Assembly: GCA_039519185.1 (NCBI GenBank) | Contig: CM076854.1 | Coordinates: 150,274,997 to 150,338,996 of the forward strand | Reading direction: 5' to 3' | Length of the DNA: 64,000 nucleotides | Source of the DNA: Astragalus membranaceus | Taxonomy: Eukaryota; Streptophyta; Magnoliopsida; Fabales; Fabaceae | Made by a program: the position numbers and the translations under genes | The notes under the pieces: model-generated | The model's database searches: none | What the model saw: the letters and a program-made list of their open reading frames with translations, nothing else | What the model was told of the DNA's origin: nothing | Part shown: positions 36,413-46,419 of the stretch, in pieces | Layout of the letters: every line of letters starts with the position of its first letter | How positions within the stretch are numbered: the first letter of the stretch is position 1

Positions 36413-36533
36413 ATGTCTTCTTCTGATGCTTCTTCATCTTTTGGCTCTCATCTCGGAAAAACCATCAAGAAGACTGTTGTTGACAAATCCAGTTGCGGTT
36501 TATTCAAAAAGCTGGTGCTCGTATTCTTCTGAG
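36413..36533 (+). pseudogene. Glutaredoxin (GRXS12-like) fragment, unit H
   Basis: As unit D, with CTCGGAAAAACC for CTCGGAGAAACC (Glu to Lys) and CTTCTTCATC for CTTCACCATC. WCSYS is intact in the shifted frame. Confidence 0.73.
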
Positions 36534-36640
36534 GTAATTCCATCCATCTTTCACGCTACCCTAACTAACCTCATATGAATACTCTGGAAATTACGACTTA
36601 AATAATAATTTGTGTTACTGTGATGCTGGGAGTGGGTTTG

Positions 36641-36874
36641 TGTAGAATTCCAGAGAATTCATTTCTAATTAAATAAGAATTTTGTAACTATATTTCTTCT
36701 TAAACAGAATTGATTACATCAGGTATTTATATGCAGTTCCTCTGCAGTGACTCTAAGTCACTGTGAGAACTGAACACACACTGTGTACAAACGTTTCAGT
36801 GCCTAAGACTTAAGTGTTAGACACATTGTGCCTAATAGGAACAACAGTAGAACTATTATTGACATCCTCTATTA
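36641..36874 (-). repeat. 3' LTR of copia-2
   Basis: 234 bp, next to GTTTG on its outer side and the polypurine complement on its inner side. Confidence 0.93.
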
Positions 36875-38448
36875 CTCCCCCCACAAACCCAGGGCTGTGA
36901 AACACTGAGTTTGTCACGAAGAGCACAGAGTTGTGGTCTAGCAAGAGGCTTAGTCAAGATGTCTGCAACCTGAGCTTGGGCAGGAACATACTCCACTATC
37001 AAGGACTTGTTGAGAACCTTTTCCCTCACAAAGAATATTTCATGCTCCATGTGCTTGGTTCTTCTGTGAAGCACAGGGTTATGACTTAAGGCTACAGTGC
37101 TTTGATTATCACAGAATATCACAGAAGTGGGGATTTTGATGTGAAGCTCATGCAGTAAGGACTGGACCCCGAGAACCTCAGCTGCAGCTAATGCAAGGCT
37201 CCTGTATTCTGCTTCTGCAGTGGATTTTACCACAAGTGTTTGCTTCTTGGACCACCATGATATGAGATTTGGATTAAGGTAAACACAGGCACCAGAGGTG
37301 GATCTTCTGTCATCAACATCAGAAGCCCAATCTGCATCACAGAATGCTCTAATGCATAAGGGATCAGTAGCAGTTGCTGAAGACAGAGTTAAGCCATAGT
37401 CAGTGGTACCACGCAGATATCTGAGGATTCTTTTCACTGCAGACCAGAGAGAAGCAAGAGGTTGAGACATGAACTGACAGACTTTGTTAACTGCATAGCC
37501 AATCTCTGGTCTTGTCACAGTGACATACTGCAGGGCGCCTACAATGCTACGATACAGAACTGGATCTTCAAAGAAATCACTGCGTTGCTTGGACAGTTTG
37601 ATGTTTGCTGGTAGAGGAGTGGAGATGCTCTTGCAGTTAGCCATATCAGCTCTAGTGAGAAGGTCACGAATGTACTTAGCTTGGGAAAGCAATAAGGAGC
37701 CAGTGGCAGTGTGCTTGACCTCAATGCCTAGGAAATAGTCAAAGTCACCTAGTTGCTTGAGAGAGAAAGCAGCATTCAGTTTGTTGATGATTGCTTGAAC
37801 AAGGGATTGAGAAGAACCTGTGATGATAATATCATCAACATATATGAGAATGTAAGTGCAATGACCATTGGAATTAAGAACAAGCAGTGAGGGATCACAC
37901 TTGCACTGTTTGAAGCCAAAGCTTAGCAGTGTGCTAGTTAATCTCTCGTACCAGGCCCTTGGGGCTTGTTTAAGGCCATAGATAGCTTTGTTGAGCTTAC
38001 ATACAAGAGACTTGTCAGAGGACACAAAGCCAGGGGGTTGAGTCATGTACACATCCTCTTGGAGATAGCCATTTAAAAAGGCATTGTTCACATCAATTTG
38101 CTTGATGGACCAGCTGTATGTCAAGGCTAAAGTCAGAATGAGTTTGACAGTAATAGGCTTTACAACTGGAGAAAAGGTCTCACGGTAATCATAACCATAC
38201 TTCTGGTGGAACCCTTTAGCCACAAGCCTGGCTTTGTGTTTGTTACATCCCACCGCAGTTTTACCAGGAGGTAAGGGCACAAGAGTCCAAGTTTGATTGG
38301 CCATAAGAGCATCATACTCTAGCTGCATAGCCTTAGTCCAACTAGGTGAGGTGAGGGCTTGAGTGACTGAGGTAGGCTCAGTGGTGGTTAAGAGTAAGGT
38401 AGGGAATAGTCTAGGCTTTGAGTGACCTGTTTTAGCTCTAGTGAGCAT
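36856..38448 (-). CDS. copia-2 reverse transcriptase-RNase H (530-codon open frame)
   Basis: The best preserved coding block in the window. RT motifs are KARLVAKGFHQKYGYDYRET, QIDVNNAFLNGYLQEDVYM, KAIYGLKQAPRAWY and catalytic ILIYVDDIIITG. RNase H motifs are FCDADWASDVDDRRSTSG, STAEAEYRSLALAAAEVL and FCDNQSTVALSHNPVLHRR, ending near VADILTKPLARPQLC. The RT start has an in-frame deletion of about 15 codons: GKTAVGC runs straight into NKHKARLVAKG, where the family has KWVFRIKENPDGSIN. The initial ATG is internal to pol; the real protein is a Gag-Pol polyprotein. Confidence 0.92.
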   Translation of the reverse strand: MLTRAKTGHSKPRLFPTLLLTTTEPTSVTQALTSPSWTKAMQLEYDALMANQTWTLVPLPPGKTAVGCNKHKARLVAKGFHQKYGYDYRETFSPVVKPITVKLILTLALTYSWSIKQIDVNNAFLNGYLQEDVYMTQPPGFVSSDKSLVCKLNKAIYGLKQAPRAWYERLTSTLLSFGFKQCKCDPSLLVLNSNGHCTYILIYVDDIIITGSSQSLVQAIINKLNAAFSLKQLGDFDYFLGIEVKHTATGSLLLSQAKYIRDLLTRADMANCKSISTPLPANIKLSKQRSDFFEDPVLYRSIVGALQYVTVTRPEIGYAVNKVCQFMSQPLASLWSAVKRILRYLRGTTDYGLTLSSATATDPLCIRAFCDADWASDVDDRRSTSGACVYLNPNLISWWSKKQTLVVKSTAEAEYRSLALAAAEVLGVQSLLHELHIKIPTSVIFCDNQSTVALSHNPVLHRRTKHMEHEIFFVREKVLNKSLIVEYVPAQAQVADILTKPLARPQLCALRDKLSVSQPWVCGGSNRGCQ

Positions 38449-38508
38449 TGGATGAGTGTTAACAGGTGGTGGAGGAGGGGCAGGGGAGGACTGGACAGAA
38501 GCAGGGGA

Positions 38509-39951
38509 CTATTGATTGACCGAGAGAGGTGAGTTGGGGTCTATAGTGCTGGAGGCTGTGGCTGGTAGGGTGCTTCCAGAGGTGAGCAGAGGTGATAAGG
38601 GGAGGGAATTGGTCATAGGATTAGGATAGGGTGGTGAGGGACTTGGTGGTTGAGGGACAGGGGATTGAATAACACCAAGAGGGATGGTGTGATCTGATGG
38701 TGATGAAGGTGGAGGTGTGGATGGTGTAAGTTTGATATGTTGGTAAGGAAAGTGATGTTCATTAAAAAGAACATCTTTGGAAATAAAGATTCTGCCCGTG
38801 GAGTCCATACACTTATATCCTGTGAGAAGGAGAATAGCCCAAGAAGGTGCATTGAGCTGACCTGAATTGGAATTTAGGGTTGTGATATGGTCTAAGAAGG
38901 GGATAACAGGCACAGCCAAAGACACGCAAGAACTTGTAATCAGGGACAGTTTTGAAGGGAGTGACAGTGGGAACAAGACCAGAGTTAGCAGCTGGCAGTT
39001 TATTGATGAGATAAACTGCTGTGTGAAACGCATGGTCCCAAAAATGATATGGAAGAGATGACTGAGACAGCAAAGACAGCCCCATATCCACTATATGACT
39101 GTGTTTACATTCCACCCCACCATTTTGATGATGTGTGTGTGGACAGATAACACGATGAACTATACCACAGTCTTGAAGAAATTGTTTGAAAGGGCGAAAC
39201 TCACCCCCTAATCAGTTTGGACAGCTTTAATCTTATGATTAAGCTGAAGTTCAACAAGAGATTTGAACTGTTTAAACACACTGAGGGTGTCACTTTTGGA
39301 TTTTAGAAAGTAGATCCAAGTGAACCTGCTGTATGCATCTACAAAGGAGACATAATACTTGTACCCCATTGTAGAAGACATAGGAGCAGGGCCCCAAAGA
39401 TCAGCATAAATCAGTTCTAAGGGAGCAGAGTAAACAGTTTGGGAAGGAGAGGAGGGTAATTTATGAGCCTTACCCATACAACATGCTACACAAAATTCAT
39501 TATCATTTCTAGAAACAGTATTGAGATTACAAGATTTCAAAACAGAATTAAGAGTGGATAGACTAGGGTGACCTAGTCTATTGTGCCACAATGAATGTAA
39601 TGTGAGAGTGTGTGGTGATACACTGGTGAAGCTAGGGGAAGGGGGATTACAAGAGACAGTAAGGGCAGCAGGAATTTTATTACTTGACAAGCTGGAAGAA
39701 GAGACAGTGAGTGGATACAGTCCATCACGACCAACAGGACCACTGAGCACAACTTTATCATCAACCTGCGATTTGACAACATAATGAAATGGGTGAAACT
39801 GACAATAAACATTGTTATCTCTTGCAAATTGGCTGACACTGATAAGACTTTTGGTAAGTTTTGGAACATGTAACACATTTGTAAGTCTAAGTTTAACTTG
39901 AGGATTATACGGTGAAACAAAGGATATATTAGACATGGATTTTACGGGCAA
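38509..39951 (-). pseudogene. copia-2 integrase region (broken)
   Basis: 39951-39208 holds the GAG-pre-integrase (WHNRLGHPSLSTLN, FCVACCMGKAHK) and the first integrase Asp (YADLWGPAPMSSTMGYKYYV). At the second Asp the sequence reads VQTD then TAG, with the Trp codon and one base lost, a combined stop and frameshift. 39115-38813 carries the continuation (where the usual VERKHRH is ECKHSH). 39033-38509 contains further frames and the Pro-rich linker. Confidence 0.87.
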
Positions 39952-39957
39952 ACCTTG

Positions 39958-41277
39958 TCAGTTGCCTAAGAAAACATTGGCAAGATTAGCAGATGGTGCT
40001 TGGGGAGCAGCAGGGGCAGGGTTGTTATCAGCATGATTGGTGCATCCAGGATCAAAATAAGGTGTGGTTGGGAAGGCAGTGGTGAGGTAGGCTTGTGGTT
40101 GGGCAGTGGCTTGTGTAGTTGGAGTAGGCACAACAGCTTGAGCAGGATACATCATAGGCCAACCATATGGACCTGCAATAGGAGGAGAAGCAGCAAAAGG
40201 AGACATAGGAGGTCTCATAAATGGAACCCGAGGAGCATTCATGTAGGCCATACCCTGCTGTGGAGCATAGGCAGCATTAAACCTATGATAACACACTGAA
40301 GCATCATGACCTATCTTGTGACATACTTGACACTGAACATTGCTTCTTCCACCAGAACGGCCTCCACGACGGCCACCACGGCCACCTCTATAACCACGAC
40401 CATAAGAGAAGTCAAAACCAGAGTTATTGGAGGCATTAGCATCAGTGTACTGCACTTGAGGCTGCTCTTGAGCAGTTTGCTGCGAAGCAGGAGTAGAGTT
40501 CTGCACTTGTGACTGTGCAGGAGACGCATCAACAGCAGATTTTGAGGTCTGAGTGAGATTAATCGTAGCAATTTCATCAGTAATTTTCTGTTTGTTCACA
40601 CGATGTTCGTGAGCAAGTAACAGAGACTTAATTTCCTCAAAATCAAACCATTCAACTTTACTGTTAATGAGAGTAGTGAGAGATTCAAACTCAGGAGGTA
40701 ATCCTTCAAGTATCACATCTAATTGCTCTTGCTGAGAGACGGATTCTCCAATTGAAACTAGCGAATCCGTAATTGATTTGATTTTTGTGAGAAATTCAGA
40801 GATAGTCATTGTACCGTTCTTCGTCGTGCGAAGTTCAGTGCGTAGCTGTCGTGCTTGAGCTTTGGTTCTGGAATGAAAGTGTTGACTGATGCGTTCCCAT
40901 AGCTGCCAGGAGTGACGACAACCGATCATCTCTGGTAGCACAGAAGCAGATAACGACGCTTGAAGTCACGAGAGTAAGAGCTGGTCCTGAAGTTCCCAGG
41001 CGGTGTACGCCGGATTCTCAGCGTCAGACAGATATTGTGGCGGTATTTGCGGTGCAACGCAATAGCGGTGGAGCTTGTGCGCACGCAATACAGGTTCAAT
41101 TTGTTGCAACCACACGAGATAATTCTTCTCGTCAAGTTTCTCAGAGATCTTGTAGTTGAAGTTTGAGAACGGCGTCGTAGTTTGAGGCGACGTCGTTGAG
41201 AGTGCCGGTGACGCTGTGTGCGCCGGCGAAGCATTGTGCGATGGTGTGGCCATGAAATCAAGCAGAAGAAACGACAA
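39958..41277 (-). pseudogene. copia-2 gag (single frame, two stops)
   Basis: Frame-consistent from 41277 to 39958 and into the integrase frame, interrupted only by a TGA near 40964 and a TGA at about 39958. It reads SEKLDEKNYLVWLQQIEPVL, QARQLRTELRTTKNGTMTIS, a Gly/Arg-rich block (GYRGGRGGRRGGRSGGRSN) and the zinc knuckle CQVCHKIGHDASVC. The protease site appears as FDPGCTNH in place of the usual DSGATNH, so the catalytic Asp-Ser-Gly is altered. Confidence 0.9.
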
Positions 41278-41361
41278 TCAAACGAGAAAACGGAAGCGAA
41301 GAGAGAGATGAACAACGATCGCGAAGCGGAGCGCAGTGGCGAAAAAATGCTTTAGATACCA

Positions 41362-41595
41362 TGTTGAATTCCAGAGAATCCATTTCTAATTGAATAAGAA
41401 TTTTGTAACTGTATTTCTTCCTAAACAGAATTGATTACATCAGGTATTTATATGCAGTTCCTCTGCAGTGACTCTAAGTCACTGTGAGAACTGAACACAC
41501 ACTGTGTACAAACATTTCAGTGCCTAAGACTTAAGTGTTAGACACATTGTGCCTAATAGGAACAACAGTAGAACTATTATTGACATCCTCTATTA
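41362..41595 (-). repeat. 5' LTR of copia-2
   Basis: 234 bp. The inner boundary is followed on the - strand by the primer-binding region; the outer boundary by the second GTTTG. Confidence 0.93.
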
Positions 41596-41928
41596 GTTTG
41601 GATTTGGATAATTGTAGTAATTAATAGATCAAAATCAAAATTACTGACGTCATTTTTACAACAATGGTTTGTTGTAGAAATATAATAACATCATTCATAT
41701 TCTTATTAAGTGAACTATTATTATTCTTTCTTGAATGGGAACAATCCTGTTGTGTGTATTTTTTAATGTATATGAGATTTACTTTACTGATCATTTTCTG
41801 CTCAGACTTGTTATTTTTGATATATCTGAGATTGTGCTTTAACTTTTCCGCTGACATTATTTCAGTGAAACCCTGTTCTTGTTATGGGTATTATAGATTT
41901 GCTTGCAGCTTACCTTTTTGTTTTGCAA

Positions 41929-42694
41929 CTCTTAGGAAGGAGTAGTGGATTTCCAGTAGCATCAAATCAACACATCGGCCATGTACCAAAGGGCTTTGGT
42001 TGTGGAGTACACCTTTAAAGAGAACTGCTCTTGATGAAACAGATTACAATCTCCTGCTATTAGTCAGTGAAGGAATAGATGCTTATGATCAAATGGTTAG
42101 CTTTTCAGTTTTCTAAGTGTCCATGTTGGAAGTCTGGTTCTAATAATTGCTATGCTTTCGTACGATGCATTTTAATTTTTATGAAACAGTGAACATTCAG
42201 CACCCAGACATTCTCACTAGCTGTCCTTTTGTCTAGCATTTTCATTTATAATCAGGTTTGCACAACCTATTGAGGCCTTTATTTTCTTAGGCATAATTCA
42301 CTTTTATTCTTCCTTCTTGTCTGGATTTCTTACTAAAGTTGAAATGCTGATGTTTTTTCATTTCCCACAGATGGACGGTATAGATGAGCCTGACCTTGGT
42401 TGTTTCTCTTGTCACTCAAATGAGTAAGCACATTCGTGTCAGAGCATCTGGAGGAAAGACTTCTGCATCTGAAATAGGATAGTTTTCCCAGATTTTTGTT
42501 TTGCTCTTACGTGTAGGTTGTATGATATTGTAGTTTGATGGTGGTATCTTAGCATGATTTGACTGTTTAGTCTCATTCTTTGTTTTGTTTGGCAGGATTT
42601 CTATTTGACCTAACTGAACCTTGGGACTATCTTGAACCCTCTCTGAGGCCTGTCTGTTGAAGGAAGTGGAAGAGATATTGCTGCTAAAAATGAG
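41929..42694 (+). pseudogene. Guanylate-binding protein fragment, unit H
   Basis: Exons 41929-42095, 42190-42255, 42371 to about 42510, and 42596-42694. The acceptor before exon 1 is lost (TTTTGCAACTC for TTTTGCAGCTC). Exon 1 has five extra bases (GCATCAAATCAACACATC) shifting the frame, and exon 4 lacks the 23 bases encoding EDNGKIT. The leading TGA of exon 2 is shared. Confidence 0.87.
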
Positions 42695-42764
42695 GTATCT
42701 TTTCATTTCCTGTTTTAGTCATTCTATGAAGCAGTTGTTGTGGTATTCTTGATTGCGATTATAC

Positions 42765-43556
42765 AAACCCAATGTTGTTTGCTGATCTCAATTATGAATG
42801 TTCCGGAGTAACAACAACAGACACTGATTGTTCGCCCTCTTTCAGGCCAATGATCACAACAGAACGTTGTGAAGAAAAAGAGTACTGTGTGGTTTGCGTG
42901 AGGTGCAAAGATCGGGCGAAACTCAATGTTTGGCATTTTTTGCACTCTTACTGATATGCAATATGTTGTTTTCCATGCAACTATCTCATCAGATGCCCCC
43001 CTTATGCATCACAGGTACTTTATATTAGTTCCCATTTCTGCTTGTTAATTTATCAATCAAGCAGATAACTCCTATTGTTGGTTGATCTATTAAATTCAAA
43101 TATCCAGTGTAAATCTACTTGTTTGTATGAAATATGTCTTCTTTTTAAAGAAATTTTTATGAGATAGAAAAGTTGAAATTGCTAGTGGAGAATTTGTGCA
43201 TTCAAATGACCTAAGGAAGGAATGGAATACTGTTTCTTAGACAAAACAAATATCTTAACCACAAAGATACATTTTTTCTCAGTTTTGATTTCTACTAGTT
43301 TTGTTTATTGGACCCTTGTTTGTATAGATTTGTATCAACTTGACTGTTTCAAAATGTTTGAAGAAACTCACACTTTGATTAATTTAGGAAGTTAGAAATA
43401 AAGAGTCCTAATTGAGAAACTTGGACTAAAAATTTGATGACGAACTTGTAGAAGTACTTTATTAGGCACAAGGATGGATGCACGGTTGATACAGAAGGAG
43501 AGGAAGAAAGGGTCATCAAATACATTGAATCTGCTATTCAAAGAAGAGTAGCTGAG
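42765..43556 (+). pseudogene. ACR (ACT-repeat) exons 1-2, unit H
   Basis: Exons 42765-43014 and 43452-43556; the third exon is missing. This copy lacks the 7-base insertion of units A-G, so VVCVRCKDRAKL reads in frame. A single extra A then shifts LMFGIFCTLTDMQYVVFHAT, showing what the source gene looked like. The exon 1 acceptor is lost (TTATACAAACCC for TTATAGAAACCC). Exon 2 starts AAG rather than GAG. Confidence 0.88.
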
Positions 43557-43692
43557 GTAACTTCATATTTAAGGTGATTTCTGTGTGGAAGTCCTACTGT
43601 ACTCTGTGAGTGAACTTGCTTTTTTGTTTAGAAGTTTTCCAGTAACCTTAATTTTAGTTAACATAGCCATGACTTATATGAATTGTGTGGAT

Positions 43693-44168
43693 AGCATACA
43701 GCACGTTCATTTATAATCAGGTTTGCACAAACTATTGAGCATGTTCATTAGGGAACATACAGCACCCAGATATTCTCCATGGCTGTCCTTGTGTCTAGCA
43801 TGTTCATTTATAATCAGGTTTGCACAAACTATTGAGACCTATATTTTCTTAGGCATAAGTAACTTTTATCCTTCCTTCTTTTCTGGATTTCTTACCAAGT
43901 TGAATTGCTGATGTTTTTTCACTTGCCACAGATGTGCAGTATAGATGAGGCTGCCCTTGGTAGTCGCATTCTTTGTTTTATTTGGCAGGATTTCTATTTG
44001 ACCTTACTGACGATAACGGAAAAATAACACCCCGGGACTATCTGGAACCCTCTCTGAGGCCTATCTGTTGAAGGGAGTGGAAGAGATATTGCTGCTTAAA
44101 ATGAGGTATCTTTTCATTTCCTGATTTAGTCATTCTATGAAGCTGTTGTTGTAGTATTCTTGATCATT
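43693..44168 (+). repeat. Array remnant I (GBP exons only)
   Basis: Diverged end of the array. The stretch GTTCATTTATAATCAGGTTT occurs at about 43705 and again at 43803, a short internal duplication. GBP-like sequence continues to CTTGATCA at about 44168, after which unit similarity stops. Confidence 0.85.
43753..44105 (+). pseudogene. Guanylate-binding protein fragment, remnant I
   Basis: Exon 2 end at 43753-43817, a truncated exon 3 at 43932-43970 (MCSIDEAALG, retaining the Ala-Ala that GBPs have where other units read Ala-Asp), and exon 4 at 43989-44105 (GGGACTATCTGGAACC). Most of exon 3 and its intron are deleted at GGTAG/TCGCATTC. Retention of AAL suggests it branched before the amplified units. 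Confidence 0.82.
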
Positions 44169-45060
44169 TTTGCGTGAGTTATGCTATCCTCTCCCAATAA
44201 ATTCTCTTTTTCATGTAATTATTCAAGAGTGAAGCTCGAAGGAAGTAAGAACATGCCAGGTGCATACATACAGATCTAGTTAAATAGTCTAGTATTATTT
44301 AGAAAAAGGTGAGTAAAAAGCGTTAAAAAGATATTTTTGTTTTCAAGTGAAAGTGCATGTTGTGTATTGTTTTTCACTTAGCTGACCCTTTTACTGGTAA
44401 TAAGAAAACATGACTGACAAATGAACAATATTCTAAAACTTATCTAACATATATAATATCCTTACAGAACTCTATTTCTATTGTAGTTATCTTACAGTTA
44501 CTCATATTAGCTCAATAAAGTTTCTGAAATTCATTGCTGCAAAAGTAACTTGATTGTATAGGAAATAATATTTATTGATTTATTGTGCTGCATCAGTTTC
44601 CCCTCAACCTGTGCAGATGCGTGTTGCCATACAGCTTACTAGAATTGCGCCTTTGCTGTTATGACATTATATTTATTGATTTGCATATCTAAAACTGGAA
44701 ATGGATATGATCAATGCGACAATCATAAATATCTGTCAACTTTGCTGCTAGCTAGAGTGATAATGTAGGAAGCTTCTTGGGTAACTTTGTATTTTACTAG
44801 TTCATGACAACATATCTCATGATACTTTCCTTGTCTATTCATCTAAGGTCTTAATTAAATTTGTTAAGTGGCTGTTTCTCTTTATGTTCAGGGGGTTTGG
44901 CGAGTTAATGGACTTTGAGAGAATGGAATGTGCATCAGCCTCGGGTGGCATGGATGAGGATGAGATCCGTACCCACCACCATCTAAGGCCTTAATCAAAG
45001 TTACTGTACCAGAAACACAGAATGTGACACAGGCTAGTTTAGTTTTCTTCTTTTATATTT
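44169..45060. other. Unassigned AT-rich sequence beyond the array
   Basis: No similarity to the array. A short open stretch at about 44908-44994 (MDFERMECASASGGMDEDEI, after a CAG) could be an exon scrap, but I cannot name it. CCATCTAAGG-CTTAAT occurs twice (about 44842 and 44978). Nothing else recognised. Confidence 0.4.
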
Positions 45061-45079
45061 TATTTTATTAGTATAATTA

Positions 45080-45690
45080 TTTGTTTCATTTCAATCTGTG
45101 GAAAAATATATCTGAATAATATTTCAATTGTGTCTAGAGTACAAACACTAATCTGTTTAAATAGGTTATTCTAAACCTAATTCTAACGGGCCTGATAATT
45201 GGGCCGGATAAATAATTACAAATTACACTATTTACAACACTCCCCCTCAAGCTGGTGAATGGATATCTATCATTCCCAGCTTGGATGTAAGTTCTTTAAA
45301 ATGCTCTGTTGACAAGCGCTTTGTTAACACATCTGCCAATTGGTGTCCGAAAGGAATGTAAGCTGTAGTTATTAACCCGCTGTCAAGCTTTCCCTTAATG
45401 AAGTGGCGATCTATCTCTATGTGCTTCGTCCTGTCATCTTGAACGGGATTATGAGCATTACTGATAGCCGATTTATTATCGCAAAATAACTTCATAGGAC
45501 CTTTACATTGTATCTTCAAGTCATTTAGTACAATCTTCATCCACAATAGTTCACAGATTCAGCCTCAGCGCTTGATCGAGCCACTACATTTTGCTTCTTA
45601 CTCCTCCAAGTAACGAGGTTCCCACATAGGAAGGTGCAGTAACCTGAAGTAAATCTTCTATCACTTATTGAACCCTCTGTAATTAATAGC
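45080..45690 (-). mobile_element. Ty1-copia 3' end relic (copia-3)
   Basis: Last part of a different copia family. RNase H fragments run from about 45690 to 45247 (DRRFTSGYCTFLCGN, RSSAEAES, then DLKIQCKGPMKLFCDNKSAI, TKHIEIDRHFIKGKLDSGLI). Between RSSAEAES and WMKIVLND about 16 residues are deleted. CTCCCCCTCAAGCTGG at 45239 is the polypurine complement, and an LTR remnant lies left of it (ends TTTACAACA; 5' extent uncertain, about 45080). The right side is cut at about 45690 by unrelated GC-rich DNA. Confidence 0.82.
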
Positions 45691-46410
45691 GGTGGTAGCG
45701 GCCGCAATCGCGGCGGTGCGTGGCGTGGCGGAGGTCCGGCGCAACCCGAAACGCCGTTGCGGCGCGGTTTGATGATGCGGCCGTTGCGCTCTGTTTTGCG
45801 GTGAGATTGCGGCCAAATCGCGGAAATTTTACGAAGAAGACAGCGCAACAGTGAAATAATTTGGAAAAGTCAAAATGATCCTTTCGTTTAGGGTTTTTTG
45901 TACACGTTTTTGTCTTTTTATTTTACCCCAATATTTTAATGTTTTATCTTTTTACTTTACCCTAATATTTTAGTAAACAAGAACCAAACACGTGACACCT
46001 CGTTCTCTTTTTCAAATTAAAAAGTCTTCTCCTCTTCTCCTCTTCTCTGCGGCCTCTCCTCTTCAACTTTCATGAAAACGCTGGTTTCTTCTTCTCTTGG
46101 ACCAAGATTCTTTCTACGCTCCATCTCTGTTTTCCTTCTGAGTTTATGCTCCTTCGACTTCTCTCTCAACACCATGAAAACGTTGGTTTCTGCTTCTCTT
46201 GGACCAAGATTTCACTGTTTTCTCTACAACGCCCTATTTTTTTACACGAATTTCACTCTGTTTTCTCAACACAGCTTCTATTTCCTCTCAGCGTCTTTTT
46301 TTACACGAATTTCACTCTGTTTACTATTTTGTTGATTTGTTCTTGTTTAAATGTTTTAGATGTGCTATTTTGAGCCTTGGAGGCTAGAACTTGCGTACTA
46401 TTTTGGTTTT
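45690..46410. other. GC-rich block and short duplications
   Basis: 45690-45850 is strikingly GC-rich (GCGGCCGCAATCGCGGCGG), like the ends of some plant DNA transposons, but no partner end is visible. Further on, ATGAAAACG-TGGTTTCT-CTTCTCTTGGACCAAGATT occurs at 46072 and 46173, and TTTACACGAATTTCACTCTG at about 46233 and 46300, so a segment of about 100 bases is duplicated. No gene is supported. Confidence 0.45.
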
Positions 46411-46419
46411 GGTCCTGTG

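Larger units (their letters stand above)
36641..41595 (-). mobile_element. Ty1-copia LTR retrotransposon, copia-2 (4955 bp)
   Basis: GTTTG target duplication (36636-36640 and 41596-41600). Two 234-bp LTRs differ at about six positions. In + orientation they begin TGTAGAATTCC or TGTTGAATTCC and end CTCTATTA, so in element orientation the 5' end is TA rather than TG. A polypurine complement CTCCCCCCACAAACCC follows the left LTR. TGGTATCTAAAGC on the - strand is the primer-site position. It inserted into the intron-like spacer between glutaredoxin and GBP pieces, antisense to the array. Confidence 0.96.
35904..43692 (+). repeat. Array unit H (last unit, plus Ty1-copia insertion)
   Basis: The first MGSPSW exon (35975-36046) is frameshifted (GGATAGTTTTTTGG) and its donor context reads TTTATTAGGTGAGG. 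The second (36187-36251) has a 12-base deletion (GCGCAACTTTAATTC). The unit ends in the last ACR intron at 43692, so the final ACR exon and the minisatellite are absent. It keeps ancestral states lost elsewhere. Confidence 0.9.
1..44168 (+). repeat. Tandem array of chimeric gene-fragment units (A-I)
   Basis: Eight direct repeats (A truncated by the window edge) and a terminal remnant. The GGTGTGAGC start of the ACR last exon recurs at 2709, 5877, 10386, 14923, 20331, 24871 and about 29373. Full units are 4.51-4.54 kb once the later insertions are subtracted. Each carries, in order: the MGSPSW ORF, a glutaredoxin fragment, a guanylate-binding protein fragment, an ACR fragment and an AT-rich minisatellite. 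The orientation is uniform. Nearly all copies share the same lesions, so a defunct composite was amplified, probably by unequal crossing over. How the composite first arose is not shown by the sequence; Helitron-like capture is an inference. Confidence 0.95.

Noticed and set aside
1..44168. Units as Helitrons with defined ends
   Set aside because: I could not find a convincing 5' TC and 3' hairpin-CTRR pair at a repeat border, so capture by a Helitron is kept as a hypothesis only.
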